DNA of 64,000 nt from Bordetella genomosp. 13 (GTDB lineage: Bacteria; Pseudomonadota; Gammaproteobacteria; Burkholderiales; Burkholderiaceae_B): positions 1 to 64,000 of the forward strand of contig NZ_VEHL01000004.1 of NCBI RefSeq assembly GCF_007679965.1, given 5' to 3'. The translations under genes were made by a program, and so were the position numbers. Every line of letters begins with the position of its first letter. Within the stretch, counting starts at the first letter, position 1. Below the pieces are notes generated by a model. The model saw nothing but the letters and a program-made list of their open reading frames with translations, made no database searches and was not told the origin of the DNA. Below, in pieces: positions 8,152 through 18,067 of the stretch.

Positions 8152-9171
8152 TCAGGCGCCGGCCAGTCCGTTGAAGAACCGTTCGGCGTTGTCCTCCAGG
8201 CCCTCGATATAGTAGCCGCCCTCCTGCACGATGACGGTCGGCACGCCGAACCCGCCGACCGCGCGGCCCAGGCGCTCGAAGCCGTCGGCGCTGACCGCGA
8301 CCATGGCCTGCGGGTCTTTCTCGAAGACGTCGAAGCCCAGCGACAGCACCAGCGCGTCGGGCTGGAAGAGCTCGATGGCGCGGCGCGCCTGGTCCAGGCG
8401 ATCGAAGAACACCGGTTCTGCCGAGCCGTGCGGCATCGGCAGGTTGATGTTGTAGCCGTAGCCTTCGCCCGCGCCGCGCTCGTCCTCGAAGCCCGCCACC
8501 ACCGGATAGAAGTTCTCCGGGTCGCCATGGATGGAGACGTAGAGCACGTCGTTGCGCTCGTAGAAGATCTCCTGGATGCCCTGGCCATGATGCATGTCGG
8601 TGTCCAGGATGGCCACGCGCTTGTACTTCGCGGTGAGCATCTGCGCGGCGATGGCCGCGTTGTTCAGGTAGCAGAAGCCGCCTGCCGCGTCGCGGCGGGC
8701 ATGGTGGCCGGGCGGGCGGCACAGGGCATAGGCCTCGCGGTCGCCGTTCAGCAGCGCCTGGGCGCTGCTGATGGCGCATTGCGCGGCCCAGTAGGCCGAG
8801 CGCCAGGTGTTTGGCCCGATCGGGCAGCTGCCGTCGGCCAGGTAGCGCGCCGCCTGGGCCAGCACGCCGCGCAGCGCGTTGGGCTCGCGCACGAAGATGT
8901 TGGAGACGACTTCGTCGCCCCAGTCGTCGGGCAGCTGCTTCCAGCGCGGATGGGCGTCCTGCAGGAAGCGCAGGTAATCCAGCGCGTGCACGGCGCCGAT
9001 GGCGGCCGCGCCTGAGTCGGGCGGCTCGATGATGTCGAACTTCAACTTGCGCACCCCCTCGACCAGCGCGTCCAGCCGGGACGGCACTTCCTGGGGCTTG
9101 CGCATCATGCCGCGCGAAAAATAGGTCTGCGGATGGTGCAGCTTCTGGTCGGGATGGTAGAACGTCTTCAT
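8152..9171 (-). CDS. Histone-deacetylase-like acetylpolyamine amidohydrolase
   Basis: A 339-residue cytosolic zinc amidohydrolase of the class II histone deacetylase/acetylpolyamine amidohydrolase (AphA) fold. Visible motifs are CRPPGHHARRDAAGGFCYLNN, with the tandem active-site His pair, AILDTDMHHGQGIQ, with the Asp-x-His zinc ligands, and LSLGFDVFEKDP, with the second Asp ligand. Bacterial relatives remove acetyl groups from acetylated polyamines or other small amides. Its start overlaps the stop of the MHS transporter gene by four bases (ATGA), so uptake of the substrate and deacetylation are probably coupled. The exact substrate cannot be read from sequence. Confidence 0.9.
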   Translation of the reverse strand: MKTFYHPDQKLHHPQTYFSRGMMRKPQEVPSRLDALVEGVRKLKFDIIEPPDSGAAAIGAVHALDYLRFLQDAHPRWKQLPDDWGDEVVSNIFVREPNALRGVLAQAARYLADGSCPIGPNTWRSAYWAAQCAISSAQALLNGDREAYALCRPPGHHARRDAAGGFCYLNNAAIAAQMLTAKYKRVAILDTDMHHGQGIQEIFYERNDVLYVSIHGDPENFYPVVAGFEDERGAGEGYGYNINLPMPHGSAEPVFFDRLDQARRAIELFQPDALVLSLGFDVFEKDPQAMVAVSADGFERLGRAVGGFGVPTVIVQEGGYYIEGLEDNAERFFNGLAGA

Positions 9172-10502
9172 GTGCGGACAGCGGAATGAGAGGGGTGCGC
9201 GCCGGGCTTGCGCTCGGCCAGGAAGGCCACCGACAGCATCGACAGCAGCGAGATGGCGCTGAACAGCAGGGCCAGCGGCCACCACTGGCCCGAGAACTTC
9301 TGGGCCAGCACGGTGCCCAGCAGCGGCGTCAGGCCGCCGAAGATGGCGCCGGACAGCTGGTAGGCCATGGAGATGCCGGTGTAGCGGATGCGGGTGGGGA
9401 AACTGTCGCTGACGTAGCCGGCGATGACGGCGTAATAGGCGCCCATGAACATCACGGCCACGCCCACGCCCAGGGTCAGGGACAGCAGGTTGCCCTGGTC
9501 GACCAGGTTGAACATGGCGTAGGGCGTGAACAACGAGATGAACGAGGTGATCAGCAGGAAGCGGCGGTTGCCGATGCGCGACGCGATGTAGGCCGACAGC
9601 GGCGTGATGATGAACTGCATCACCGAGACCAGCAGCAGGCAGTCCAGGATGACGGCGCGCGACAGACCCACGTACTGCGTGGTGTAGGCCAGCATGAAAG
9701 TGTTGGTGAAGTAGAAGCCCGCGATGCCCAGCACGTTGGCGCCCACGGCCAGGGCCAGCATGCCCGGCGCGCCGCGCAGCACTTCGATCAGCGGCACCTT
9801 TTCTTCTTCCTTCGCGGCGGCGCGCCTGGCGCGGGCTTCCTGCTCGGCCAGGAAGTCGGGGGATTCCTGCACGCTCATGCGGATGGCGAAGCCCACGATC
9901 AGCAGCACGGCGCTGAACAGGAACGGCACGCGCCAGCCCCACGCCATGAACTGCGCGTCGTCCAGCGAGGTCACCAGCTTGAACATGAGCATCGACAGGA
10001 TCAGGCCAGCCGGGCTGCCCAGTTGCGCGAACGAGGCGAAGAACGTGCGTTTGCTCTGGTCGGGCGAATGCTCGCCCGCCATCAGCACGGCGCCGCCCCA
10101 TTCGCCGCCGACCGCGATGCCCTGCACCAGGCGCAGCAGCACCAGCAGGACGGGCGCCCAGACGCCGATGGCGGCGTAGGTGGGCAGCAGGCCGATCAGC
10201 ACGGTCACGGTGCCCATCATCAGCAGGGTGATGACCAGCGATTTCTTGCGGCCGATGCGGTCGCCGACATGGCCGAACAGCGCGCCGCCCAGCGGCCGGG
10301 CGAAGAAGCCGACGGCGAAGGTGCCGAACGCGGCCAGCGTGCCGTAGAAGCCGTCGGCCGACGGGAAGAACAGTTTGCCGAACACCAGCGCCGCGGCGGT
10401 GGCGTAGATGTAGAAGTCGTACCACTCGATCATGGTGCCGACGAACGCGGCGACGGAGGCGCGTACCGGCTGGTGCTTCGCCGTGGTGGAATTCCCCTTC
10501 AT
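9168..10502 (-). CDS. MFS transporter, metabolite:H+ symporter (MHS) family
   Basis: A 444-residue inner-membrane protein with twelve predicted hydrophobic segments. The N-terminal VAAFVGTMIEWYDFYIYATAA stretch and GHVGDRIGRKK, the MFS loop 2-3 motif, are typical of the ProP/ShiA/KgtP-like MHS family, which imports organic acids or betaines with protons. The start at 10502 (MKGNSTTAK) is chosen because GAGAGAGA lies just upstream; an in-frame start seven codons earlier is less likely. It is the first gene of the operon with the deacetylase, so it may import an acetylated amine or a related compound. Confidence 0.9.
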   Translation of the reverse strand: MKGNSTTAKHQPVRASVAAFVGTMIEWYDFYIYATAAALVFGKLFFPSADGFYGTLAAFGTFAVGFFARPLGGALFGHVGDRIGRKKSLVITLLMMGTVTVLIGLLPTYAAIGVWAPVLLVLLRLVQGIAVGGEWGGAVLMAGEHSPDQSKRTFFASFAQLGSPAGLILSMLMFKLVTSLDDAQFMAWGWRVPFLFSAVLLIVGFAIRMSVQESPDFLAEQEARARRAAAKEEEKVPLIEVLRGAPGMLALAVGANVLGIAGFYFTNTFMLAYTTQYVGLSRAVILDCLLLVSVMQFIITPLSAYIASRIGNRRFLLITSFISLFTPYAMFNLVDQGNLLSLTLGVGVAVMFMGAYYAVIAGYVSDSFPTRIRYTGISMAYQLSGAIFGGLTPLLGTVLAQKFSGQWWPLALLFSAISLLSMLSVAFLAERKPGAHPSHSAVRT

Positions 10503-10594
10503 TTTTTCTCTCTCTCGATGCAATGCGGTGTCGTGCGGCCGGCGGGATTGCGGGGTGGCCGGCTGCTTTTATACGTCTGGCTCGAGCTATAAGA

Positions 10595-10640
10595 AAAATT
10601 CTAAATATTTATTCTTCGCATTTGCCTGGATTATGTGGGT
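10595..10640 (-). promoter_or_regulatory. Conserved promoter-like element, copy 1
   Basis: Read on the plus strand: AAAATTCT, 18 bases, then TTTGCCTGG-A-TTATG-T-GGG. The same blocks with the same 18-base spacing occur at 35751-35796. On the minus strand the element lies 93 bases before the MHS transporter start and includes TAATCCAGGCAAA, which fits the loose T-N11-A pattern of LysR-type binding sites. Function is inferred. The remaining bases of the 353-base gap 10503-10855 show no gene; AT-rich stretches occur near 10588-10620 and 10693-10712. Confidence 0.55.
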
Positions 10641-10855
10641 GCAGGCCGGGCACGCGCGGTGGCGTCGTCGCGAGCCAGATGGCTCCACCGATTTTCTTTA
10701 TAGATCAAATGCTTGTCCACGTCATGCCGGTTGGACGGCAAGCGAGCGGCGGGCCCGGCCGCGACACGCGGCGGCGCGGTCGGGGACGGGATGTATTAGT
10801 GAAAATACGGGGGGGCCGCGATGCGCACCGAGGGGATGGCGCGCCGTGGACGTCG

Positions 10856-12265
10856 CTACGGCTCGTCGCGCGGCGTCGTGGCGCCGGCGTACGACTGGCG
10901 GTCGATGCCGTGCTTGCGCAGCTTGTCGTAGAAAGTCTTGCGGGGCAGGCCCAGGGCCTGCAGCGTGCCGCGCACGTCGCCGCCATGTTCGGCCAGGGCC
11001 TGGCGGATCAGGTACGCCTCGTGGCGTTCGACGCGCTGGTGCAGCGTGGGCAGGTCGGCGGCGGGCGCGTCCGTGCCGGCCTGCGGGGCGGGCGGCAGCA
11101 CGCCCAGCACGAAGCGTTCGGCGTAATGCGCCAGTTCGCGGATGTTGCCCGGCCATTCGTACTGCGCCAGATGGGCGCGCACGGCGCTCGACAGCGTGGG
11201 TACGTCGCGGCGGAAGCGCCGCGCGGCCAGGCCCACGTAGTGCGCGAACAGCAGCGGGATGTCTTCGCGGCGTTCGCGCAGCGGCGGCAGGTGCACGGTG
11301 ACGACGTTCAGCCGGTAGTACAGGTCATCGCGGAACTGGAAACGCGCGCGCACCGCCGCGTCGCCCAGGTCGACCTTGGCGGCGGCCACCACGCGCAGGT
11401 CCACGTCGCGCACCTCGTTGGTGCCCAGCGGCGCGACCTGCCGGCTTTCCAGCACGCGCAGCAGCTTCACCTGCACGGCGGGCGGCATGCTCTCGATCTC
11501 ATCCAGGAACAGCGTGCCGCCGCCGGCGTGCTCGATGCGGCCGATGCGCTTTTTCTGCGCGCCGGTGAAGGCGCCGGGCTCGTGGCCGAACAGTTCGCTT
11601 TCGATCACCGTCTCCGGCAGCGCGCCGCAGTTGATGGCCACCAGCGGCCGGTCGCGCCGCTCGCTCAGGCGGTGCAGCACGGTGGCCACGACTTCCTTGC
11701 CGGTGCCGGTCTCGCCTTCGATCAGCACGTCCACGTCGGCGCCGGCGACGTGGCGCAGCGTGTCCTTGATGCGCTGCATGGCGGGCGTGGCGCCGATGAA
11801 GGCCAGGTCGTCGAAGTCGGTTTCCAGCGCGGCCTGGCGCAGCCGCCGGTTCTCCAGCAGCAGGCGGCGCTTCTCGGCGGCGCGGCCGATGGCGGCCAGC
11901 AGCATGTCGGAAGGGTAGGGCTTGGCCAGGAAATCGTACGCGCCGTCGCGCATGGCCTGCACGGCCATCGCGATGTCGCCATGGCCGGTGATCAGGATGA
12001 CGGGGATGTCGGCGTCCAGCCTGCGCATGTGCTGAAAGAACTCCAGGCCGTCCATGCCGGGCATGCGCACGTCGGTGACGACCACGCCCGGATAGCTGTC
12101 GTCCAGTTCCGCCAGCGCGGCCTCGGCATCGGCGTGCGGGCGCACGTCGTAGCCGTGCAGCGCGAGGGTCTGGGCGGTGGCGCGCCGCAGGTCGGCATCG
12201 TCGTCGACGAGCATCACGGGACAGGACGCGGCGCGGGGATCGGTGGAGAAATCAGGGGAAGTCAT
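10856..12265 (-). CDS. dctD: DctD-like sigma-54-dependent response regulator
   Basis: A 469-residue NtrC-family activator. An N-terminal receiver domain (about residues 15-130) has the DD pair ([10 protein letters not shown]), the phosphorylatable Asp in [13 protein letters not shown], and the conserved Lys in FLAKPY. The central AAA+ domain has Walker A GETGTGKE, the sigma-54 contact GAFTGA, and LFLDEIE as Walker B. A Fis-type helix-turn-helix ([17 protein letters not shown]) closes the protein. It should activate the sigma-54 promoter of dctA when phosphorylated by the DctB-like kinase just upstream. The start at 12265 is preceded by GAAGG; an ATG seven codons upstream is an alternative. 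It lies 77 bases after the kinase gene. Confidence 0.92.
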   Translation of the reverse strand: MTSPDFSTDPRAASCPVMLVDDDADLRRATAQTLALHGYDVRPHADAEAALAELDDSYPGVVVTDVRMPGMDGLEFFQHMRRLDADIPVILITGHGDIAMAVQAMRDGAYDFLAKPYPSDMLLAAIGRAAEKRRLLLENRRLRQAALETDFDDLAFIGATPAMQRIKDTLRHVAGADVDVLIEGETGTGKEVVATVLHRLSERRDRPLVAINCGALPETVIESELFGHEPGAFTGAQKKRIGRIEHAGGGTLFLDEIESMPPAVQVKLLRVLESRQVAPLGTNEVRDVDLRVVAAAKVDLGDAAVRARFQFRDDLYYRLNVVTVHLPPLRERREDIPLLFAHYVGLAARRFRRDVPTLSSAVRAHLAQYEWPGNIRELAHYAERFVLGVLPPAPQAGTDAPAADLPTLHQRVERHEAYLIRQALAEHGGDVRGTLQALGLPRKTFYDKLRKHGIDRQSYAGATTPRDEP

Positions 12266-12342
12266 CGATGTACCTTCGGGCCGCATGCCGGGCCCCGCCG
12301 CTGGAGCGGTCCGGCGGGCCGATGGTGGGCCTCGGCGAGGGC

Positions 12343-14499
12343 TCATGCGCGTTCGGTGGCCGGCGCGGCCAGCGTGACGGTGAAGATGGCGCCGTGCGGC
12401 GTGGCGTCGGCGGCATGCAGGCTGCCGCCGAATTCGGTGAGGATGTCGCGCGAGATGATCAGGCCCAGTCCCAGGCCTTCGGGCTTGGTGGTCTGGAAGG
12501 GCGTGAACAGGCGTTCGCGCAGTTGCGGGGCCAGGCCGGGGCCGTTGTCTCGGATGTGGATGCGGACCTGGCCCGACGGGGCGGCGTCTGCGTGGATTCG
12601 CGTCGCGCCGGATGCGGGCTGTTGGGCGGCGGCGCGGGCTGCCGTTGTATCGGACGTGAGTCTCGGGTCTTTGGCGTGGGCGGGCGTTGTACCGGATGTG
12701 GGTTGCGGGTCTTTGGCATGCTTGTCCGCCGCATCGGACAACGGCTGCGGGCCCTGGGCGCGGGCTGCCGCCGCGACGGGCGGACGGGGCGTCTCTGCCG
12801 CCCCTGACGGCGTCTCGATGAGGATGTCGATGCGCGGGTCGGGGCTGTCCTGCAGCGCATCCATCGCGTTCTGCAGCAGGTTCACGAACACCTGTTCCAG
12901 TCGCATGCGATCGGCCAGCACCGTCAGGCGCGGCCGGTGGCCGGGGTGGGTCAGCAGCACGCGCTGGCGTGCCAGGCGCGGCCCCACCAGCAGCAGCGCG
13001 CCCTCCAGCGCATCGTCCAGCGCGATGGGGGCCACGCTGGCGGCGGCCTTGCGCGAAAAGGCGCGCAGCTCGCCGGTGATGCCGCCGATGCGCTCGGTCA
13101 GCGCGGCGATGGTGCCCAGGTTCTCCAGCACGGCGGCGTGCTGGCCGCGACGCGCGAACTCGGCGGTGTTGTCCGCGTAGGCGCGGATGGCGGCCGCGGG
13201 CTGATTGATCTCGTGCGCGACGCCCGCTGCCACCTGGCCCAGCAGCGCCAGTTTGTTGGCCTGCACCAGTTCGTCCTGCATCTGGTGCAGCCGGGCCTCG
13301 GCATGCTCGCGTTGCTGGATGAGCGACTGCAGTTCGGTATTGGCGCGCCGCAGCTCGCCAGTGCGCTGCTGCACCTGGTGTTCCAGTTCGGCGCGCACCA
13401 CCGCCTGTGCATGCGTGCGGTGGCGCGCGCGGCCGCGCAGGTAAAGGTAGAGGCCCGCGGCCAGCCCGCAGGCCGTCAGGGCCAGCAGCGTGGCAAGCTG
13501 GGCATTGGCGGCCGCGCGGTCGATGGCGGGCTGCACCGGCGACAGCGTGTGCAGCGTCCACTGATCCGACCCTTGCACGGGATACGCGGTATGCAACAGG
13601 CGGGCGCCGGCGGGCTGCCGGCGCAGGGCCTCGCCCGCGCGCACCAGCGTGCCGGCATCCCGCGACCCCGCGGGCAGCGCCACCGGCAGCGGCGCGAAGG
13701 GCGCGTCGCCGAACTGCTGGTCGGCGCGCATGGCCTGGGCGGTGGCTTGCGCCAGCGGCCCCGAGGCGCGGAACCGCCATTCGGGCACGTTGCCCATCAA
13801 CACCACGCCGTTGCGGTCGGTGATGAACAGGGCGTCTTCCAGGGCGTCCCAGTTGCGCTCGAGCGCGACGAAGTCCATTTTCAGCACGATCACGCCCAGC
13901 AGCTTGCCGGCGGCGTCGGCGATGCGGCGCGACAGGTACAGGCCGGGTTCGTGGCTGATGGTGCCCAGGGCGAAATATTCGGCTTCTCCGTCGCTGACGG
14001 CACGGCGGAAGTAGGGCCGGAACTGATAGTCGACGCCGACGAAGGTGGCGGGCTCGTTCCAGTTGCTGGCCGCGATGGCCAGGCCTGTCATGTCCAGTAG
14101 GTAGATCGCGGATGCCCCGACGCCCCGGCTCAGGGCGGCAAGTTTGTCGTCCAGTTCCAGGATGCGCTCTGGGACGGGCCCCAGCAGCGTGGCGCGCACT
14201 TCCGGATCCTGCGCCAGGACGTAGGGCACCGCGCGGAACTTGTCCAGGCTGCTGCGCAGGGCCACGGTGTTCAGCTGCGCCGATGCCCGGGCGTGCGTGG
14301 CCAGTTCCTGGACCGCGCGGTCGGCGCCCCACACGCCGGCCCGATGCACCAGCCACGCCGCCAGCGCCAGCACGGCCAGCAGCAGCAGGGCGGTGCGCAG
14401 GCGGTACTGGGCGGGCAGCGGCGGCATGGACGGTGCGGACGATGCCGCGGCCTGCTCGCGGTCGCGGGCGGGATCGGAGTCCGATGAAGGTTGTTGCAT
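12343..14499 (-). CDS. dctB: DctB-like C4-dicarboxylate sensor kinase with 14-residue repeats
   Basis: A 718-residue membrane histidine kinase. One membrane segment lies near residues 34-55, then a periplasmic Cache/PAS-like sensor ([13 protein letters not shown]... [20 protein letters not shown]), a second membrane segment (about 330-350), a coiled coil, the phospho-acceptor block [11 protein letters not shown], the N-box [10 protein letters not shown], and the D/G boxes IRDNGPGL and [10 protein letters not shown]. DctB senses succinate, malate or fumarate and phosphorylates DctD. Unusually, about 75 residues of Ala/Pro/Asp-rich repeats separate the N-box from the D-box (see 12609-12776). 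The start is uncertain: ATG at 14499 is used, but a GTG at 14616 keeps the frame open. Confidence 0.88.
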   Translation of the reverse strand: MQQPSSDSDPARDREQAAASSAPSMPPLPAQYRLRTALLLLAVLALAAWLVHRAGVWGADRAVQELATHARASAQLNTVALRSSLDKFRAVPYVLAQDPEVRATLLGPVPERILELDDKLAALSRGVGASAIYLLDMTGLAIAASNWNEPATFVGVDYQFRPYFRRAVSDGEAEYFALGTISHEPGLYLSRRIADAAGKLLGVIVLKMDFVALERNWDALEDALFITDRNGVVLMGNVPEWRFRASGPLAQATAQAMRADQQFGDAPFAPLPVALPAGSRDAGTLVRAGEALRRQPAGARLLHTAYPVQGSDQWTLHTLSPVQPAIDRAAANAQLATLLALTACGLAAGLYLYLRGRARHRTHAQAVVRAELEHQVQQRTGELRRANTELQSLIQQREHAEARLHQMQDELVQANKLALLGQVAAGVAHEINQPAAAIRAYADNTAEFARRGQHAAVLENLGTIAALTERIGGITGELRAFSRKAAASVAPIALDDALEGALLLVGPRLARQRVLLTHPGHRPRLTVLADRMRLEQVFVNLLQNAMDALQDSPDPRIDILIETPSGAAETPRPPVAAAARAQGPQPLSDAADKHAKDPQPTSGTTPAHAKDPRLTSDTTAARAAAQQPASGATRIHADAAPSGQVRIHIRDNGPGLAPQLRERLFTPFQTTKPEGLGLGLIISRDILTEFGGSLHAADATPHGAIFTVTLAAPATERA
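12609..12776 (-). repeat. Four tandem 42-bp repeats inside dctB
   Basis: Four consecutive imperfect units of exactly 42 bases (12609-12650, 12651-12692, 12693-12734, 12735-12776), each beginning CGGA and with related G/T-rich interiors such as GCGGGTCTTTGGC. Because 42 is a multiple of three, they encode about four in-frame 14-residue units of the type [14 protein letters not shown]. They lie between the N-box and D-box of the kinase ATP-binding domain. Copy-number change would lengthen or shorten the insert without breaking the frame. Confidence 0.85.
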
Positions 14500-14629
14500 G
14501 GCGTGCGCGAGGGTTCGCGCGGGTGTGTGGATTTCCGCACATTCTACCGCGGCGGTGTGCGGGATCCCGCCATCCTGGGCCAGCTGGCGCGCGGGACCGC
14601 CAGAAAAAATCTGCACCTTTCAAGGGCTT

Positions 14630-14645
14630 ACCGCACTGCTGCGGT
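14630..14645. promoter_or_regulatory. Palindrome upstream of the dctA promoter (candidate DctD site)
   Basis: ACCGCA - CTGC - TGCGGT is a perfect dyad with a four-base centre, about 46 bases before the expected dctA transcription start. A DctD-type activator would need such a site upstream of the sigma-54 promoter. It is closer to the promoter than typical enhancers, so a role in autoregulation of dctB/dctD is also possible. Confidence 0.45.
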
Positions 14646-14657
14646 GCACAAGCCAGT

Positions 14658-14672
14658 TGGCATGCCACTTGC
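14658..14672 (+). promoter_or_regulatory. Sigma-54 (-24/-12) promoter of dctA
   Basis: TGGCATGCCACTTGC matches the sigma-54 consensus TGGCAC-rN4-TTGC with the invariant GG and GC separated by ten bases. It lies 110 bases before the dctA start codon and points toward dctA. This is the expected control for a gene activated by the adjacent NtrC-family regulator. Confidence 0.88.
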
Positions 14673-14782
14673 GTAAGCATTCGCGATGCCGCGCCCGCCG
14701 TGCGGCAAGGACTTTTGAAAAAAACATCCGGATCACAAGCCTGCCATACAGGCGGACCCGGCTTTTGGTGGGGACACTCCCG

Positions 14783-16138
14783 ATGCTAGACGTCAACCAG
14801 GGCGACGCCGCGCCCGTTCGCAAGCAGAAGTTCTATCAGATCCTGTACGTGCAGGTGCTGTTCGCCATCGTGGTGGGCATCCTGCTGGGCCACTATCACG
14901 CGCAGTGGGGCGAAGCGATGAAGCCGCTGGGCGACGGCTTCATCAAGCTGGTCAAGATGATCATCGCACCGGTGATCTTCCTGACGGTGACCACGGGCAT
15001 CGCCGCCATGAGCGACCTGAAGAAGGTCGGCCGCGTGGTGGGCAAGGCGATGATCTACTTCCTGATCTTCTCCACGCTGGCGCTGATCGTCGGCATGGTC
15101 GTCAGCCACGTGGTGCAGCCGGGCGCGGGCCTGCACATCGATCCCAAGACGCTGGATTCGAAGTCGGTGCAGGACTACGTCACCAAGGCGCACGACTCCA
15201 CCATCACGGGCTTCCTGCTGAACATCATCCCCAACACGATGGTCAGCCCGTTCGTGTCGGGCGACATCCTTCAGGTGCTGTTCGTGGCGGTGCTGTTCGG
15301 CATCGCGCTGGCCATCGTGGGCGAACGCGGCCGTCCGGTCACGGCCTTCCTGCAGGCCCTGGCCACGCCGGTGTTCAAGCTGGTCGCCATCCTGATGCGC
15401 GCGGCGCCCATCGGCGCGTTCGGCGCCATGGCCTTCACCATCGGCAAATACGGCATCGGCTCGGTGGTCAATCTGGCCATGCTGGTAGGCACGTTCTACC
15501 TGACCTCGGTGCTGTTCGTGGTATTCGTGCTGGGCGCGGTGGCGCGCTACAACGGCTTCTCGATCCTGAAGCTGATCCGCTACATCCGCGAGGAACTGCT
15601 GCTGGTGCTGGGCACGAGCTCGTCCGAGGCCGCGTTGCCCACGCTGATGCAGAAGATGGAACGCGCCGGCTGCGCCAAGTCGGTGGTGGGCCTGGTCGTG
15701 CCGACCGGCTACTCGTTCAACCTGGACGGCACCAACATCTACATGACGATGGCCGCGCTGTTCATCGCGCAGGCCTGCGACATCCCGCTGTCGCTGGGTG
15801 ACCAGATCCTGCTGCTGCTGGTGGCGATGCTGAGCTCGAAGGGCGCGGCGGGCGTCACTGGCGCGGGCTTCATCACGCTGGCCGCCACGCTGTCCGTGGT
15901 GCCGACCATTCCGGTGGCCGCGATGGCGCTGATCCTGGGCGTGGACCGCTTCATGTCGGAATGCCGCGCATTGACCAACCTGGTCGGCAATGCCACGGCC
16001 GCCGTCGTGGTGGCGCGTTGGGAGGGCGAACTGGACAAGGAGCGCCTGGACGCCGCCATGGCGGGCAACGCGCTGCCGCTGGACGAGCCCGCCGCACCCG
16101 TGCATCACGCCGGCACGCCGGCGCACCAGCCGGGCTGA
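14783..16138 (+). CDS. dctA: C4-dicarboxylate:cation symporter DctA
   Basis: A 451-residue inner-membrane transporter of the dicarboxylate/amino acid:cation symporter family. Recognisable blocks are [20 protein letters not shown], the serine-rich [16 protein letters not shown] re-entrant loop, and [13 protein letters not shown] in the substrate-binding region. It imports succinate, fumarate and malate aerobically. The start at 14783 (MLDVNQGD) follows GGTGGGGA; the frame is open further upstream but runs into the promoter. The gene is transcribed divergently from dctB/dctD and has its own sigma-54 promoter. A good terminator follows at 16201-16231. Confidence 0.96.
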   Translation: MLDVNQGDAAPVRKQKFYQILYVQVLFAIVVGILLGHYHAQWGEAMKPLGDGFIKLVKMIIAPVIFLTVTTGIAAMSDLKKVGRVVGKAMIYFLIFSTLALIVGMVVSHVVQPGAGLHIDPKTLDSKSVQDYVTKAHDSTITGFLLNIIPNTMVSPFVSGDILQVLFVAVLFGIALAIVGERGRPVTAFLQALATPVFKLVAILMRAAPIGAFGAMAFTIGKYGIGSVVNLAMLVGTFYLTSVLFVVFVLGAVARYNGFSILKLIRYIREELLLVLGTSSSEAALPTLMQKMERAGCAKSVVGLVVPTGYSFNLDGTNIYMTMAALFIAQACDIPLSLGDQILLLLVAMLSSKGAAGVTGAGFITLAATLSVVPTIPVAAMALILGVDRFMSECRALTNLVGNATAAVVVARWEGELDKERLDAAMAGNALPLDEPAAPVHHAGTPAHQPG

Positions 16139-16200
16139 TTCACGGCCCAAGTGGATTCGCAAAGAGCAAGGTCCCGCTGCTCACGAGGCGGCGGGAAGCA

Positions 16201-16231
16201 GATGGGCCGGGATGACCGGCCCATCTTTTTT
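16201..16231 (+). terminator. Terminator after dctA
   Basis: GATGGGCCGG - GATGA - CCGGCCCATC followed by six T residues. It lies 62 bases after the dctA stop. A second GC hairpin without T-run (GCCCGAGG at 16296-16303 with CCTCGGGC at 16315-16322) lies between this terminator and the end of maf. Confidence 0.92.
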
Positions 16232-16351
16232 GCCTTGGGATGCCCGAGGCAGGACGGGTTCCCCCAGGGTCACAAAGCAGAAGGCGCGGCGTGGCGCCCG
16301 AGGCAAGGGCGCTCCCTCGGGCAGCAAGCCGATGGCCCGGCGTGGGGACCC

Positions 16352-16975
16352 TCAGGGGATCTGGATGCCGGCTTCGGCCAGCAGCGCCGCGGTCTCGAAC
16401 AATGGCAGTCCCATCACGCCGCTGTAGCTGCCGGCGATGTGGGCGATGAAGGCGCTGGCCAGGCCCTGGATGCCGTACGCGCCGGCCTTGCCGAACGGTT
16501 CGCCGCTGTCGCAATAGCGCTCGCGTTCGGCGGCCGTGATGGCGCGCATGCGTACGCGCGTGACGGACAGGGCCTCGCGCAGGCGGCCGTCGACGGCCAG
16601 CACCACGGCGGTGTGCACCTCGTGCTCGGCATCGGACAGTGCCTGCAGGATGCGCAGCGCGTCCGCGCGGTCGGCGGGCTTGCCCAGCACGGCGCCGTCC
16701 AGGATGACGGTGGTGTCGGCGGCCAGGATGGGCAGCGCGGCCAGCGGCTGCTCGCGCAGCCAGGCCACGGCGCGCTGTGCCTTGTCGCGCGCGGTGCGCC
16801 GCACGTAGTCCGCGGCGCTTTCGCCCGCCAACTGCGGCTCGTCCTCGCCGGGCGGGGCGGGCACGCGCAGCACCTCGTGCGACAGGCCGATCTGCTGCAG
16901 CAGTTCGCGGCGGCGCGGGCTGGCGGAGGCGAGGTACAGGCGGGGGGCGTAAGCGGGCGTGGCGGCGTCGGACAT
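16352..16975 (-). CDS. maf: Maf-family nucleotide pyrophosphatase
   Basis: A 207-residue cytosolic protein of the Maf/YhdE type. The N-terminal LYLASASPRRRELLQQIGL, the central ILAADTTVILDGAVLGKP and YCDSGEPFGKAGAYGIQG are the family signatures. The last is typical of the YhdE subgroup, which hydrolyses dTTP, UTP and modified pyrimidine nucleotides to keep them out of nucleic acids. The start at 16975 places the conserved motif about ten residues from the N-terminus. It follows rlmH on the same strand after a 155-base gap. Confidence 0.93.
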   Translation of the reverse strand: MSDAATPAYAPRLYLASASPRRRELLQQIGLSHEVLRVPAPPGEDEPQLAGESAADYVRRTARDKAQRAVAWLREQPLAALPILAADTTVILDGAVLGKPADRADALRILQALSDAEHEVHTAVVLAVDGRLREALSVTRVRMRAITAAERERYCDSGEPFGKAGAYGIQGLASAFIAHIAGSYSGVMGLPLFETAALLAEAGIQIP

Positions 16976-17130
16976 GGCGGTAGGCGTGAAAGCGGGTGGA
17001 GTCGTGTCGCGGCCACGGCGGCCGGGCCGCGGGGCGGCCGTTCGGGCGTCGGGCAAGCAGCCGAAGCTGCACGGCGCCGCGACCTGTGGCCAGGCCTGCG
17101 GTGCATGGCGCCGCAGTCCGACAGACCGCG

Positions 17131-17601
17131 TCAGGCGCGATGATACGGGTGATTGGTCATGATCGCCCAGGCGCGGTAGAGCTGCTCGGCCAGCAGCACG
17201 CGCACCATGGGATGCGGCAGGGTGAGCGAGGACAGGCGCAGCAGGCCGTCGCACGAGGCCTTCAGCGCGGCATCGAGCCCGTCCGGACCGCCCACCAGGA
17301 AGGCGACGTCGCGGCCGCCGGAACGCCATTGTTCCAGCTGCTGCGACAACGCCATGGTGGTGAGATCGCGGCCGCGCTCGTCCAGCGCAAGGCGCAGCGC
17401 GCCGGATGGCAGCGCGGCCTCGATGCGGCGCGCCTCGGCGGCCATCATCTGGACCGGCGTCTTGCCGGTGGTGCGGGGCTCGGGCTTGATCTCGCGCAGT
17501 TCCAGCGCGCAATCGGACGGCAGGCGCTTGGCGTAGTCGTCCCAGGCGGTCTCGACCCAGCCGGGCATGCGGGTGCCGACGGCCAGTACGAAAAGTTTCA
17601 T
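17131..17601 (-). CDS. rlmH: 23S rRNA pseudouridine-1915 N3-methyltransferase RlmH
   Basis: 156 residues, the normal length for this SPOUT-class methyltransferase. [37 protein letters not shown] (SAM-binding trefoil knot) and [18 protein letters not shown] at the C-terminus are diagnostic. It methylates pseudouridine 1915 in helix 69 of 23S rRNA on the assembled ribosome. It lies 13 bases after rsfS, an arrangement common in proteobacteria, and probably shares the nadD-rsfS-rlmH transcript. Confidence 0.97.
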   Translation of the reverse strand: MKLFVLAVGTRMPGWVETAWDDYAKRLPSDCALELREIKPEPRTTGKTPVQMMAAEARRIEAALPSGALRLALDERGRDLTTMALSQQLEQWRSGGRDVAFLVGGPDGLDAALKASCDGLLRLSSLTLPHPMVRVLLAEQLYRAWAIMTNHPYHRA

Positions 17602-17614
17602 GGGCGGGCCGGCG

Positions 17615-18010
17615 TCAGGCCGGTTCGTCGTCGCTGCTGAACATGGCCGGGCGGGCCAACGAGTCGGGCAGCAGCTTGACGCGCACCGGCTTGTCGCCCC
17701 AGATCTCTTCCAGGTTGTAGTACTGGCGGATGGCGGGCTGCATGATGTGGACCACGATGTCGCCCAGGTCGACCACGACCCACTCGCCGGTGTCCTCGCC
17801 TTCGATGGTGATGCCCGTGAGCTTCAGGGCGCGGCCACAGTCGGCCACGCTGGCGGCCAGCGCACGGGTCTGCCGGTTGGAGGTCGCGCTGGCCATCACC
17901 ACGCGATCGAACAGGCTGGTGAGGTGCGTGGTATTGAAGACCTTGATGTCTTGCGCCTTGACGTCTTCGAGGGCGTCGATGACGGCGCGCTGTAGTTTTT
18001 GAATATCCAT
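17615..18010 (-). CDS. rsfS: Ribosome silencing factor RsfS
   Basis: 131 residues. The core [54 protein letters not shown] and YNLEEIW match RsfS/RsfA, which binds ribosomal protein uL14 and blocks joining of the subunits when nutrients are low. The ATG at 18010 is chosen because GGAAC precedes it; a TTG three codons earlier is in frame. It sits between nadD and rlmH on one strand. Confidence 0.96.
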   Translation of the reverse strand: MDIQKLQRAVIDALEDVKAQDIKVFNTTHLTSLFDRVVMASATSNRQTRALAASVADCGRALKLTGITIEGEDTGEWVVVDLGDIVVHIMQPAIRQYYNLEEIWGDKPVRVKLLPDSLARPAMFSSDDEPA

Positions 18011-18067
18011 GTGTTCCAAATATAACCCGCACGGAGGACGCTGGCATCCGCCGTTGGGGGGGCGACT

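Noticed and set aside
12609-12776. CRISPR-like array
   Set aside because: The 42-base units are contiguous with no spacers, are imperfect, and lie in frame within a kinase gene.
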